Shown here in pieces: positions 24,017 to 35,499 of a stretch of DNA of 64,000 nt (positions within the stretch are counted from its first letter, which is position 1; every line of letters starts with the position of its first letter). The stretch comes from Maratus speciosus (taxonomy: Eukaryota; Arthropoda; Arachnida; Araneae; Salticidae). Location: contig OZ010794.1 of assembly GCA_963932465.1 (NCBI GenBank), positions 443,983,502 to 444,047,501 on the forward strand. The letters are read 5' to 3'. The notes under the pieces are model-generated. The model made no database searches. It worked only from the letters and a program-made list of their open reading frames with translations, and had not been told where the DNA came from. The translations under genes and the position numbers were made by a program.

Positions 24017-24805
24017 AGCTAAGATATCAAAGTACTTAATATTTGCTATAAGTGATAAAAATAAATTTTAAAGGCAAAAAAATATATTTATTCACATTCG
24101 ACGTGTTTCATTGCATCCGACGGCAACATTCTCAAGATTTAAACCGTTCAATATAAAACTTTTGGCGGAAATATTATATTATTTTGCCGTCGGATGCAAT
24201 GAAACATGTCGAAAGTGAATAAAAAAAGGTATTTTTTGCCTTTTAAATCTATTTTTATCACTTATAGCAAATATTAACCCTTAAATACCTGATTTTTCAA
24301 AAATCATTGTAATAATGTTTTTCGGATTTCATTTTTTAAATAAATCATGGGAAAAATACTTTAAAAAATCATATTTTGTTTTAAGTATAGTTTACGGCTA
24401 AAAAACAGTTTATTACTAATCGGCAATACTGGTGTTTAATTGAAAAAATAATTTCCCTTAATAAAATTCTATAATATTAAACACACAAGAATTTTAGGAA
24501 CTATAATAAGAAATAAATTTTACTTGCTCACTGCAGGTCAAAATAGGGTATTTCGCAAGCTTCCAAACAAAACAAAAAGAACAAGCAGCAACAATTGAAA
24601 AAATAAATCTTTATTCTTAAACAGCACAAGTGTTGCCATCTACATGTTGAAAATCGATTTAATAATATTTTTAGAATGTATTTTATTGGCAACATTAGGC
24701 ATTATAGCTTCAATATTATTCTAATAGTATTTTAGAGCGTAAATTGGGTATGTTGCCGAAAAGCAACACCAGGCATTTAAGGGTTAAGTACTTTGATGTT
24801 CTGAA
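24017..24805. mobile_element. Foldback element with ~110-bp arms
   Basis: The left arm 24017-24126 and the right arm 24184-24277 plus 24788-24805 are reverse complements with few mismatches (for example CGACGTGTTTCATTGCATCC against GGATGCAATGAAACATGTCG). The central spacer is about 57 bp. The right arm is interrupted at an ATATTAAG site by the MITE at 24278-24783. Confidence 0.8.
24278..24783. mobile_element. piggyBac-like MITE (506 bp, TTAA duplication)
   Basis: The element begins CCCTTAAATACCTG, ends with the near-inverse CAGGCATTTAAGGG, and is flanked by TTAA at 24274-24277 and 24784-24787. The opposite arm of the host foldback holds the same sequence uninterrupted, with TTAA only once (near 24036-24039), which confirms the insertion boundaries. 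Non-coding. Confidence 0.9.
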
Positions 24806-24865
24806 ATGATTTTTATGTATAGTTTATAGCAAAGATATTTTAACTAAATTTTCAACAGACTTACC

Positions 24866-25345
24866 TTGTAGGGTACCTGAGGGGGCTGCCGTATCCCCTC
24901 GAGGCTTGGTTAGGGGGAAATAGCAGGATCCCTGTACGAAGCATGGCCTGTCCATACGTAATCAGGCCTGGACGAGTTCGTTGTTGTGATGGGTTGTCGG
25001 CTTGACGGTGTCATTGTCAGTGGCAGTTAATGTTGCGCTGGTTTCGCCTTGACTGGCCACATGGTGGTCAGTTTTAGGCTCTGTCGCAAGCGTTTGGCGT
25101 CTCCCCGGGTGCAGGCGTTTTCTTGAAAATCGAATGCTCCACAACAGTCCGTGGGGCGAACAAAATCAGGCTGCAGCGCAAACTTTGCGAAGATCTAGGT
25201 CGTAGTTTGGCCTTGCGTGCCCCACGCGCAGTTGTTCCGACTGACGGGTTTGTTGTCGTGACGACTGGCCGTCGCTTGGTGCCGTGAAGGACTGGGGGTC
25301 GCTACGCGACCTCCTTCGAAGGATCCATTCGGATCCGGATCGGGA
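24866..25345 (-). other. GC-rich exon-like island ending in a strong splice donor
   Basis: This stretch is far richer in G and C than its surroundings. On the minus strand it ends at 24866 with CTACAAG followed by GTAAGT, a consensus 5' splice site. The last ~90 bases are open in more than one minus-strand frame, one of them from an ATG near 24956. A 60-codon frame at 24962-25144 is also open. The frames do not agree with a single long coding exon, and I recognise no domain. It could be a first exon, a transcribed repeat, or a fragment of an element's untranslated leader. Confidence 0.35.
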
Positions 25346-26999
25346 ACCTATTTCGTTTTACCTTGTTTTATGCTAAATGGGTTACGTTATCGAAAGTGTA
25401 GGAAATGCACAGTATTATGGTCAATGGCAGCAAATGTAATGTCAACTACATTACGAAATATGATGCGCATGGTTTATCGCCTTTTCGCTGTGTAAAGTAG
25501 CTACTTCCATCACCTTCCTCTATAATATCGTTATATTTTATACTATGAACGACAGTCCTGTTGAAAATTTATTAACATATCTTTATAATTATTGTTGATG
25601 TTAAGCATAGAATTCGGTTTCGGGTTCAAATAAAATACACTGTACTTCTGACTTAATAAATGGTTTTCTATACTAGTTTCCTACACAAAGAATGTTTGTA
25701 ATAGTGTGCTTTGCCACTTTTTGAAGTTTTTGAACCTGACGCAGAGATGCATAAATATACTTAAAAGGACAGTTTACCTTTTCAACAATTTTGTTTATTT
25801 TAAAAAACATGATAAACTCACTAAATTTTAATGTTCAACTAAAAGTACATTTGAATTTTTTTAACTGCATATTTAATTAAATTTTTAAAAAGTTTATAAA
25901 AATTTGAATTTTTCAAAAATCCCTACTACATTTTTAAAAATTTATATTTTTTCCCAATTATTTTTTTTTTAATTTTCAAAAGTGTATTACACAGCATTGC
26001 GGATGGATTTTTAGATAAATCTAACATTACGTTTAATATAGTTTTTTTACTGATATATATATTGTAAAACGATGAAATCTAACACATCTCCATATGCTTT
26101 TATTTTTTAAAAAATAACAAAAATCCAGAAGGCTAATTCCATTCGCAAATTTATCACATATATAATAAAGAACATAGACAAAAATTTTAAATCTCTAACT
26201 CAAATACAAAAAAAAGGCCTTAGCATTTTTAAAACATGAAAGTGAAGAAAATATTAACATGGAGAAAAAGACATTTAAACTTTTGATTTGTATGGGTAAT
26301 TGAGTTGAGATTATTAACAAAATTTACAATATCTCGCAATATAATTACCATATGTGTAAAAATATTTACAATTAAACAGGTTTTCGCTTAATATTAAAAA
26401 AAGAAAAATCGGTTTTTTGACCAATTTTAAGGTAAACTGTCCAGTTAATGAATAAAGATTTCTTATCATAAAAATTTTTCACAGACAATTTTTTTAGCTT
26501 AAGATGAAGCAAAGTTGAACATTAAATAATCTATGACTATTTTTGCACTTTATTTTTCATAAATGTAAAAAAATCTTTGAAGCCTGTTTCTTGTCAAGCG
26601 GAATATCACGAAGATAAAAATAACAGATATGATATGGGAATCAATAGTTATGGGAGGAATTTCATGCAAGATTTCCCTAATACTTTTTTATGCAATTTGA
26701 AAATGTGAAAACGTTCTTTTTCGAACATTGATAGTAAAAGAGATTTTGAGTTTTATCAAAAAAAAAAAAAAAAAAAAAAAAATAATTCTTGACTGATTTC
26801 AAGAACATTTTAAAGTAAAAATTTCTCTCCTATTTGAGGTCTGATAGAATAAAAAATAATCGGTATCAGTAGCTAGTTATTCATATTTTTCATACATCTG
26901 ACTGCTTTTTAACAATATTTATTTATTAAAATAACTAAACATTGTTTAATGTTTGATATACAAAATTTAAAAATTAGAAATATATTACAATTCATCAAA
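25346..26999. other. AT-rich intergenic DNA
   Basis: No gene seen. A poly-A run lies at about 26758-26781. The sequence up to 27004 is the left flank of the LTR element's target. Confidence 0.5.
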
Positions 27000-27004
27000 C
27001 ATAC
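27000..27004. repeat. Left target-site duplication (catac)
   Basis: It matches 42237-42241 exactly and directly abuts the TG of the 5' LTR. Five-base duplications are usual for Ty3/gypsy integrases. Confidence 0.9.
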
Positions 27005-29141
27005 TGTGGTGTAGAAATCTACACAACAAGGCTTGTTATTAATTTAACTAATTAAATAATTTTCGCACGATCCAATAACATTTAAAAATAATTGAATTCC
27101 GGAAAATAATTCTTTAGTAATTAATTTATACAATAAATTAAAATAACATAAAAAATACTCCAAAATTAAAGTATATTAAAATGAATAATTATATAATGCG
27201 TAGAAAAAAATAAAAATATATATGTTGTTTGGTATTGGTATGTTTAGAAAAAAATAAGGAATATGAATTGTGAATTTATTTTGTATTAATATTGAAAATA
27301 AAACATTTCGAATTGTAAATATTTATATGTGCAAAAACAGTGTAATAAAATAAAACTCCCCAAATAAGACCAGACAGAAAATAGGAAATTACAGATAAAG
27401 AGAACATTGCTGACGCCAGACATGGACAGTAAATGTATAGCGAAAGAATAGAAAATTTACGATGTTGAAACCATAAATTTTCTATCAATTAAGATGGTTT
27501 TACAACACTCAGCGTGGGTGGTGATTCCCATGAAAAACCTGACGCAAGGGGCAAAAATTAAGTTAATGCTATGCAGTGGAAAATAAATTGGCACGCCCAT
27601 AGATAGGGATGTCTAGAGTACCAATAAGGGACCAGGAGTAGCCTCCAATCAGAACGACAGCTCTGGGTTAATTTAGCCCTCCCCAAAAAATTGGATCTTG
27701 GAAAGAAGAAATGAGAAAGATTAAGTCTTGTGTCTCGTCCTCAAGAGGATCTATAATTTTTGTTAAGATGTGACTTCCTCTAAGACGACCCAGATACTTC
27801 GAAATTTTACACCAAGTTCTTTCGCAGCAAATTTTAAGGACAATACAAAATTTAGCGATTGCAATGAATGCTGAAAGCAGACAAATCTTTGTCACAAAAA
27901 AATGATTGATGCAAAAAAAAAAAAAAAAAGGAAATGATGATGAAAATTAATGCTGAGAGTAGACCTGTCCTTGTCATGATCTATTGACAAAGATCGCTGA
28001 GAGCAGACAAGTCTTTGTCCGGGAAATTAACTGATGCAGAATTTCACAGAAGTATTCACCTAATTTGGAGATGTAAGCTCAGTGGTTAGTGATGAGATGC
28101 GAATGCAACGAAGATATGATATATCAGCAGATTTCGCCTATGAAAGTGTACATTGTGGAGATGGAGCTCTAATTTTCATGCGTCACAGAGGGCCGAAAGA
28201 AAGTGAAATTGGTTTGTGAAAGATCCCCATGAACTATATATATAAAAAAAAAGGAACTTTATGCCCCGATGAACTTACTTGTGTTTAGGATTCCATGAAC
28301 TATGAGTGAACTGTATGATTTGGATGATTACAGAAAAGATCGAAGTCTATTTGGGTGAGAAATTCCTTATATTTATTTCAATATATATTCGTGGCTATTG
28401 TTTTAATGTTTTCTTATGATGTGTACATTTAATATTAAGCAACTAATTTTCTAAATTTCCACTAAAGTACATAATCTCATGTCATTGAATATTATGATTG
28501 TTTATGATAAAGATTTTAATGATAACGGGAATACTATTTTTCATAAATAAAATTTTGATTAAAATTTTGGCAAAAGCCCCATCATCGGATCGTGCTGTGA
28601 ACAAAAGGGGCAAGCATAAGATAACATAAATTGATAAAAAAAATAAGTAACAAAGTATAATTTTGATGAAAGTTTTGCTGTTCTAATGAGAATGAAACTA
28701 TGTTATATTCTGATAAAATAGTAGATAATTTGAAAAGATTATTATGATATAAAAAAATCATATTTGAGTTATGAATTTTGTATTAATTAAAATAAAGTTT
28801 GTTTATGTATGCATACTTATATGTCTTTCCTTTGAACTCCTTCCTTGTTCCCTTCAGATAATATTCATAATTTATGGTATCTAATATTTTGGAATTTTTA
28901 GAATTGGACGTTTCTCTATGCAACCTACAAGTTCGATATTTCCATTTCAACGTTAAATAAGTCGTCCTTGAGTTATTGCCAAAATTAATTTTATTCCAAA
29001 ATTTTCTTCTCTCCTAATTTATTAAATAACATTATCCCATTAGATCTTTTCACAACGCAGATCGGGATAACTGTTTCTATTGTACTAATCATTTTACTGT
29101 CGCGTGACCCTGTGTGTTATGGCGTCCAAATCGTCACAACA
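27005..29141 (+). repeat. 5' LTR (2137 bp)
   Basis: It starts TGTGGTGTAG and ends GTCACAACA. A short perfect inverted repeat, GTGTAGAAATCTACAC, lies just inside the start. It contains AATAAA words but no motif that lets me place the R region. The short minus-strand frames in it are present in both LTRs and carry no recognisable domain. Confidence 0.97.
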
Positions 29142-29696
29142 TACAAAATTTAATGGTGCTAATACCAGGTGTTAGTAATGGAATTTAGGACAAAAAATTA
29201 AAAGGTTGCAATGATTTAACTTATAAAAAATTATTATTATTTTCCTCTATTTTTATTTTTCTTTTCAATTACTAACAAAATTATTTTCGTATGTTATATA
29301 AAAAATTATTTATGTGTATAACAAAAAGAAAAACTAAGGAAAAGAGTAGTTCAGTTCACAGCACATAATTTAGTATGAACATAACGAGTGATTATTATAA
29401 TTAATATTTATGAAAAGAAATATTGGTGAAAATTTCATATTGTGTTTTATTTATGTGCATGCATGCAGAATATTCAGTGTTATTTCAGTAGAATTTATGC
29501 GAAAATATTATTTTACAAATTAGTATGATCTTGAAAATAGAGATATACAATTATATTCTAAAATAAAAAAAAAATAATAATTTGCAGTGTAGGAAATTTC
29601 TGAGAAACTAAGATAGAAGCAAAACAAAATAGAAATTATTCTATTATATATTTGGGAATTGCAGCCGCTAGGAAAATAAGGCATAAAAATTAAATC
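29142..29696 (+). other. Untranslated leader of the retrotransposon
   Basis: AT-rich sequence between the LTR and the gag start at 29697. It contains no supported coding sequence. Confidence 0.6.
29154..29171 (+). other. Possible primer-binding site
   Basis: TGGTGCTAATACCAGGTG begins 12 bases after the 5' LTR and starts with TGG, as needed to pair with a tRNA CCA end. I could not match the rest to a specific tRNA, and the spacer is longer than usual. Confidence 0.3.
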
Positions 29697-31044
29697 ATGA
29701 CAGGCGGCAGAGGGAAGAGACAAACTTCTCCTGAAAGGGAAACATTTACGATAGGAGTAGATACCTTAATAAATTCTCTCCAAAATTTTGAAGATAAACC
29801 AGACCAAGAAATTACACAATTTTTTGACGAATTTGAAGAATTAGCCGATGCGGCACAATTTCCCGATGATATCAATTTAGTACTTGCAAAATCAAAATTT
29901 AAAGGGCAAGCACGGGAAATTATGAAAAATACAACAGAACTTCATAAGGCAAACGACTACAAAACATTCAAAGAAAATTCAATAAAGCAGTTTCAAAAAG
30001 AAAAATCTTTCGCAAAAGCGCAATTACAGTTCATTAACGCGAAACAAACAGCCAATCAAACGATTGAGGAATTTACTAAAAAATTCAATATTGAGGCACA
30101 AAAATATTTAGCTTTATCGGGACACGAAAAAAAAAAATGGAGCAAAAGAACTGCTTGAAACGATGAAATTAACAAAATAACTTGAGGGGTTGAGACCGGA
30201 TATTTCTTTTGAATTAAAAAAATATCCTCCAACAAAATTCGACGATGCTTTTAAACGGGCCAAGGACATCGAATTAGCAATCAACGGAAAATGCGCAGGC
30301 GAAATGAACAACTTAACAGAAACTAGTGAAAAAAATTGTATGAGGCACTAATCAATATGTCCCAAGAGCAAAAAACTGAAATACAAGACCTAAAGAAACA
30401 GATAAATAATTTAAAGTTTGAGACACATGAAAACAAACAAAACGAAGGGGAAATTAATCACATCACCCAACAATTCTGTCACATATGCAACAAATCAAAC
30501 CACCAAACACAACATTGTTTTTTTTAATAAAAGAAGCGAAAATTTTGTACAACCTAGGGGAGCACAATAATACAATGCTAGGCCAAGATTTTCAAGGAAC
30601 TACCATACAAATTACAATTATAAAAATTTCCAAAGAAGCCCACAAAATTATATACCGCATTTTCAAAATCCTCAAAATTTCAATCCCATAAGACCGCACT
30701 ACAATCAGCTTCGACAAAATTATATGTACAATGTGATGCCCAATTGGCATAATGATTCTCAACAGCTGATAGGTCAAAATCAAATGCACCAAGGGAATTA
30801 CAATTTTCAAAACACTGTCCCAATCCAAAATGCTGATTTTATACAGGGGAATAATGCACAAATTCAATATACAGGGCAACACCAAGGCGTCACAAATATA
30901 CAAAACGGGCAAAACAATTTTTCTCAACCACCTAATGATAGAAATAAAGAAACGCAGCCCACTATTACCTTCCCAAGTGAAAATCAACAGAGACGGGGTA
31001 GACAAAATACCAGAGGAAAAAGAGGACACCATCATTTAAACTGA
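29697..31044 (+). pseudogene. gag: gag, broken by frameshifts and stops
   Basis: Structural protein region of the element. The first part (29697 to about 30130) reads as an acidic, helical Gag-like protein. The continuation shifts frame in a run of 11 A (30127-30137), then meets TAA at 30178-30180. It resumes in another frame near 30336 and holds a zinc knuckle near 30477-30520 (CHIC, NKSNH, QTQHC; spacing CX2CX4HX4C), the nucleic-acid-binding motif of Gag nucleocapsids. It shifts again in a T run at about 30518-30525 and meets TAA at 30568-30570. The Asn/Gln-rich, Arg-rich tail then runs to the stop at 31042. At least three shifts and two stops make a single Gag product impossible from this copy. 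Two or more shifts are at homopolymers, so sequence error cannot be excluded for those. Confidence 0.85.
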
Positions 31045-31298
31045 TAAGGGGGCCTCAAAATTTAGCACAAGTGCAAACCCGTAGGTCCCGCATATTAAAA
31101 GAAAAACAGGGTTATAACATAAAAACAAAATTTAACAAAAAATTGAAAAAAAAGAAACATGAACATGAGAAAAAAAACGTGTTTGAGGCTGGGGAAAATC
31201 AAAATTCTAAGGTTAAAGAAAAATTGATAGCAAGTTGCAACTCAGGAAGAAACAATGAATTACCAATATGGAATTTAAAGATAAAAAAAAGGAACTAA
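31045..31298 (+). CDS. Open link between gag and pol (basic, lysine-rich)
   Basis: A frame already open before 31045 continues to a stop at 31296-31298 and encodes a basic stretch rich in Lys. Its last codons overlap the first codons of pol, which lies in the -1 frame. The run of eight A at 31283-31290 sits in the overlap. The likely role is the N-terminal leader of the Pol polyprotein, joined to protease by ribosomal slippage. It may equally be a decayed piece of gag-pro. Confidence 0.45.
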
Positions 31299-34200
31299 TT
31301 ATACCCAGTTTAGTAGATAGTGGAGCAAGTATTAGCCTATTGTCACCAGAAATTTTTGAAAAAATAAAACAGACAGATATAAAAATTAAATATTTAGTCA
31401 ATTCAATTAAAATTACAACTTTGTCAAATAAAACGATTCCGTTCAAAAACTGCGTAAAATTTAAATTTAAAAATGAGAATAATTTCCTAAATGGGACATT
31501 TTATGTCACAAAAGAAGAATTTGACCGTGATTACAAGATTATTTTAGGATATGATTTTTTAAAAAGTAACAAAATAATCATGGACTTGGAAAACAACATT
31601 TTAAAAATTAACAATACGGTAATTAAATTAAATTCCAATGAAAATCAATTTACAGAAGCTAACAGGATTAAAAAAACACAACAAAATGACAATTTTCAAA
31701 CTGTACCCAAACAAATTAATTCTAATGATCATTATAATTCTAAAAATAACATAAGAGCATTTGTAGAAAACAAAATTACTCTAAGGCCTAAAGAATCGAA
31801 ATTAGTAAATTTAATTTTCGACGGAGTTTTAGAAAAAGACCAACAATTCTTTTTTCAACCCAAATACAATAATAAAAAATTAGCAATTCAGAATTCTGTT
31901 CATAAAAGTAAAGAATCCGACAATAATTCATTTCGAATTATAGTACAGAATCTCTCCAACAAATATTTAAAATTATACAAGGATCAAGAAATGGGGAAGA
32001 TTACAACTGATTTTTCTATTAAAGAACAAAATGAAACAAATACTGACAGTATTTATGAAGATAACAATTTAAATATAACACAAATTAGAGAATTGCGAAG
32101 AAAGGAATTGTCAAGAGAGGATTTCAAAGTAGATCATTTACCACCGAAGGTGCAAAAGGAAGTTTTGGATATTGTAATGAGACATGCGACAGCATTCAGT
32201 AAATCTTATAAAACGCTAGGAGCGACGGATGTAATTAAACCTAAAATTAAATTACAGCATGATTTTCCGATCCAAACCAAACCTTTTAAATTAGCACACG
32301 ATATAAAGAAGAGTGCGGAAAAAGAAATAAGAGATCTATTAGACGCGGGTATTATAGAACCTACGAATTCCAGCTATGCATTTCCAGTAATTTTCGTAAA
32401 AAAAAATTCCACATCAAAAACTAACGACAAAAATTTAATCAAAGTAAAACTGGCTTTAGATTTTAGATCGCTTAATGATTTAGTAGAGAGCGACCCATAT
32501 CCTGTGCCAAATACAAAAAAGATTTTACAAAGCATGTCAGGAAAGAAAATATACACGGTGTTAGATTTACATTCAGCGTTTTTTCAAATCAAGCTGAGGG
32601 AAGAAGACAAGCACAAATTGGCTTTCGTTACGGAAAACAATCACTTTCAAATGACTCGTTTAGCATTCGGATTAAAATTTTCGACGAATTTATTTGCTCG
32701 CTTAATGGACATAGTTCTAAGTGACTTAAAAGAAAAATACGACATTGAATATTTCATCGATGATATCCTTCTTGGAGCTCAAAATATAGAACAAATGCAC
32801 GAAATACTTGAAGAAGTACTAAAAAGATTGGAAAAATTCAATTTGACTATTGAACCTACAAAAGTAAAACTATATATGCCGGAAATAGAATTTTTAGGCT
32901 ATAAAATTAGCGAAAAGGGATACGCACCCTCAGAAAAAAATATAAAGAAAATTACCAATTTTGCAAGACCCACATCTCAAAAACTGGTGAGAGCATTCAT
33001 AGGTCTATGCACATATTTTAAATCGACCATACAAAATTATGCGGAAATTATTTCACCTCTGACAGATCTTACGAGGAGCAACCAAAAATTCAGATGGAAT
33101 GAAAGAGCACAACATTCATTTGAAAAAATACAAAAAATAATAATGACGCAACCTACAATTCACCCGCCAGATTACACAAAAACTTTCTATGTAATCACAG
33201 ATGGATCCAAGATCGCAACATCAGGTATATTGGCACAAAAGCAAGGTGATAAAATGATACCAATTGAATTTACAGGAAGAAAGTTAAGAGAGTCAGAAAA
33301 AAAATATCCAAGCTTGCAAATTGAGCTATTGGCGATCTACGAAACTATTACATATTTTCGGAATATATTATTAGGAAAAAAATTTATATTACTGACCGAT
33401 TCAAAAGCCCTAACGTACCATTTACAGTTAGAAAAACAGCCTGAGATTGTTGCAAGATGGTTACTTAAACTCCAAGACTACGACTATGAGATATCTCACA
33501 TTTCTGGAAATAACAATCCAGCAGATTTCAATACTCGTTGCTTACACAATTTAACAATTGCAGATAATCTAAATAAACACCTTTTCACGGTGAATAAAAA
33601 TTTAACTGAGGATAATATAAAAAAGGAACAGATGAAAGACCCTAAACTAACAGAAATTATAGAAGCTTTAAAGCAACAAAGAAAGGTAAAAAAATACGAA
33701 AAGTATTGTTTGAATAAAGATGGAATATTAATTTTGAAAAATGCACAAAATTCAAGTAACGAGGAATTGTACATTGCACCGCAAAGCTTGAAAGATGACA
33801 TCATAAAAAGTGCACATGTACCGCATTTTGCTTTTCTAAAAACTTATGGAATAATAAAAGAAAGATTTTTCTGGTATAGAATGTATCAGGAGATAAAAAC
33901 ATTCTGTACAAAATGTACAACATGCAATACTTTTAAGACACATAAAACAATCAAGATACCATTGAAAACAATGGACAAAAACTATCTCCCGGGGGAGAAA
34001 ATAACAACTGATATTGTGGGACCTTTGCCTGTGTCATTAAACAGGAACAAATATATCTTAACTGTAATAGATACAGCTACACGTTTTCTACAGGCATTCC
34101 CACTCAGATCGACAGACACTAGGGTCATAATTAAGGCTTTAAATCAATATTTTAGTGCCTACGGATTGGCAAAATTTCTAGCGAGTGACAATGGATCCTA

Positions 34201-34822
34201 TTTCAGGTCAAAAGACTTCAAAGACTATATGGAAAATCTAAATATAGAGTTAATTACGTCAAGCATTTATAAACCATCCTCGCAGGGCATTCTTGAACGT
34301 ACGCACAGGGACTTAAAGAGTTCCATCGCATCCATGTGTACTAAAACGTACGAATGGGACATTAGACTTCCATATTTTGTGCTTATGCACAATACAACAA
34401 AAAATCGAATAACGGATTTTACACCAAGCATGTTATTTTTTGCACGTGAAATAAAAACGCCATTCAAAAATTTCACAACACACGAAATTGACTCGTACAG
34501 CACCTATGTGCAAAATAAATTAAAACATATGTACGAAATCAGACACGAGGTCATGAAAAACCAAGAAAAATCGGATCAAGAATTAAATAAAAACACAAAA
34601 TTAAAACATAAACAGCTACAAGTAGGTGATGAAGTTTATTTAAAACTTCTAATAAAACCTAAAGCGTTACACCAAAAATTTTCAGGACCATATTTTGTCG
34701 AAAGAATTTTTAGAAACGACAATTACTTAATCAAAAACAGGGACAAGCCGGAATTAAAACCCGTCACTATTCACATCTCAAAATTGTTCGCGCCTAACAT
34801 CGCAAACAAAATAAATAAATAA
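31268..34822 (+). CDS. pol: Pol polyprotein: protease, reverse transcriptase, RNase H, integrase (1184 aa)
   Basis: The reading frame is intact. Protease: the active-site DSGA is at residues 17-20, so the usual leader is missing or supplied by slippage from the upstream frame. Reverse transcriptase: LDFRSLND near 397 and the catalytic YFIDD at 495-499. RNase H: D645 (ITDGSK), E686 and D711 (TDSKAL). Integrase: zinc-binding H850, H853 and C880/C883/C886, with one more candidate Cys than the two needed, then catalytic D915, D974 and E1010. The last pair is separated by 35 residues, the expected D,D35E spacing. A GPYF module is at 1140-1143, and no chromodomain is evident after it. RT preceding integrase identifies Ty3/gypsy. 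Known role: copying element RNA to DNA and inserting it into the host genome, after processing by the protease. No catalytic residue I looked for is missing. This copy lacks an intact gag, so it would need Gag from another copy. Confidence 0.96.
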   Translation: MEFKDKKKELIIPSLVDSGASISLLSPEIFEKIKQTDIKIKYLVNSIKITTLSNKTIPFKNCVKFKFKNENNFLNGTFYVTKEEFDRDYKIILGYDFLKSNKIIMDLENNILKINNTVIKLNSNENQFTEANRIKKTQQNDNFQTVPKQINSNDHYNSKNNIRAFVENKITLRPKESKLVNLIFDGVLEKDQQFFFQPKYNNKKLAIQNSVHKSKESDNNSFRIIVQNLSNKYLKLYKDQEMGKITTDFSIKEQNETNTDSIYEDNNLNITQIRELRRKELSREDFKVDHLPPKVQKEVLDIVMRHATAFSKSYKTLGATDVIKPKIKLQHDFPIQTKPFKLAHDIKKSAEKEIRDLLDAGIIEPTNSSYAFPVIFVKKNSTSKTNDKNLIKVKLALDFRSLNDLVESDPYPVPNTKKILQSMSGKKIYTVLDLHSAFFQIKLREEDKHKLAFVTENNHFQMTRLAFGLKFSTNLFARLMDIVLSDLKEKYDIEYFIDDILLGAQNIEQMHEILEEVLKRLEKFNLTIEPTKVKLYMPEIEFLGYKISEKGYAPSEKNIKKITNFARPTSQKLVRAFIGLCTYFKSTIQNYAEIISPLTDLTRSNQKFRWNERAQHSFEKIQKIIMTQPTIHPPDYTKTFYVITDGSKIATSGILAQKQGDKMIPIEFTGRKLRESEKKYPSLQIELLAIYETITYFRNILLGKKFILLTDSKALTYHLQLEKQPEIVARWLLKLQDYDYEISHISGNNNPADFNTRCLHNLTIADNLNKHLFTVNKNLTEDNIKKEQMKDPKLTEIIEALKQQRKVKKYEKYCLNKDGILILKNAQNSSNEELYIAPQSLKDDIIKSAHVPHFAFLKTYGIIKERFFWYRMYQEIKTFCTKCTTCNTFKTHKTIKIPLKTMDKNYLPGEKITTDIVGPLPVSLNRNKYILTVIDTATRFLQAFPLRSTDTRVIIKALNQYFSAYGLAKFLASDNGSYFRSKDFKDYMENLNIELITSSIYKPSSQGILERTHRDLKSSIASMCTKTYEWDIRLPYFVLMHNTTKNRITDFTPSMLFFAREIKTPFKNFTTHEIDSYSTYVQNKLKHMYEIRHEVMKNQEKSDQELNKNTKLKHKQLQVGDEVYLKLLIKPKALHQKFSGPYFVERIFRNDNYLIKNRDKPELKPVTIHISKLFAPNIANKINK
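31283..31290 (+). promoter_or_regulatory. Candidate -1 ribosomal slippage site (A8)
   Basis: A AAA AAA in the upstream frame at 31283-31289 allows both tRNAs to re-pair after a one-base backward slip, and the next codon then enters the pol frame at 31289. The upstream frame stops seven bases after the run. I have not shown a downstream pseudoknot. Confidence 0.4.
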
Positions 34823-35464
34823 ATAACCAGGTAATTTATAAAATAATACTATATGAAAAAAAAAAATAAATAAATCAGTGCAAACTGATTAAACAAAAAC
34901 ATAGCAAAAATACAAAAGATTTTTTTTCAACGGCAACAAGGAATTAATAATAATAATAATAATAAAAATATTAATAAATATACTTATATTTGCTTAGATT
35001 ATATTATTTTAATAAAATAGTTAATATTGGAAAATTATTATGAATGAAGAAGCAAAATTTGAATTTTTAATAAAATTTATGGAGCCATGATGTGTATTTT
35101 ATACCATGAAAATGAAATGTTATGCGGTAGAAATTTTTGGTAGAAAATGTGGTAATAATAATAATAAATAATTTTAATAAACATGTAGTAAAGCATAAAT
35201 GTGTTCAAATTTCGTTTTCCCTCAATAAAATAAAATTCAACGAAGTTGGACAAATACTGCCCAAGAAATTCACATGTTAGAAAAATATTTTGTGCAAAAA
35301 TTCTGGAGGTATAAAGGAAGTCCTTTTGAAATATTAACCCAAAATAAATCAAAGGTAAATAGTCAAAATAAATAAAATAACAATATAATATTTTGTCACA
35401 GTAATAGGAATGATTTTTGCAAACAAGTAAAACAGATAATTTTTCTTTCATACATCCCTCCAAA

Positions 35465-35499
<35 letters not shown>

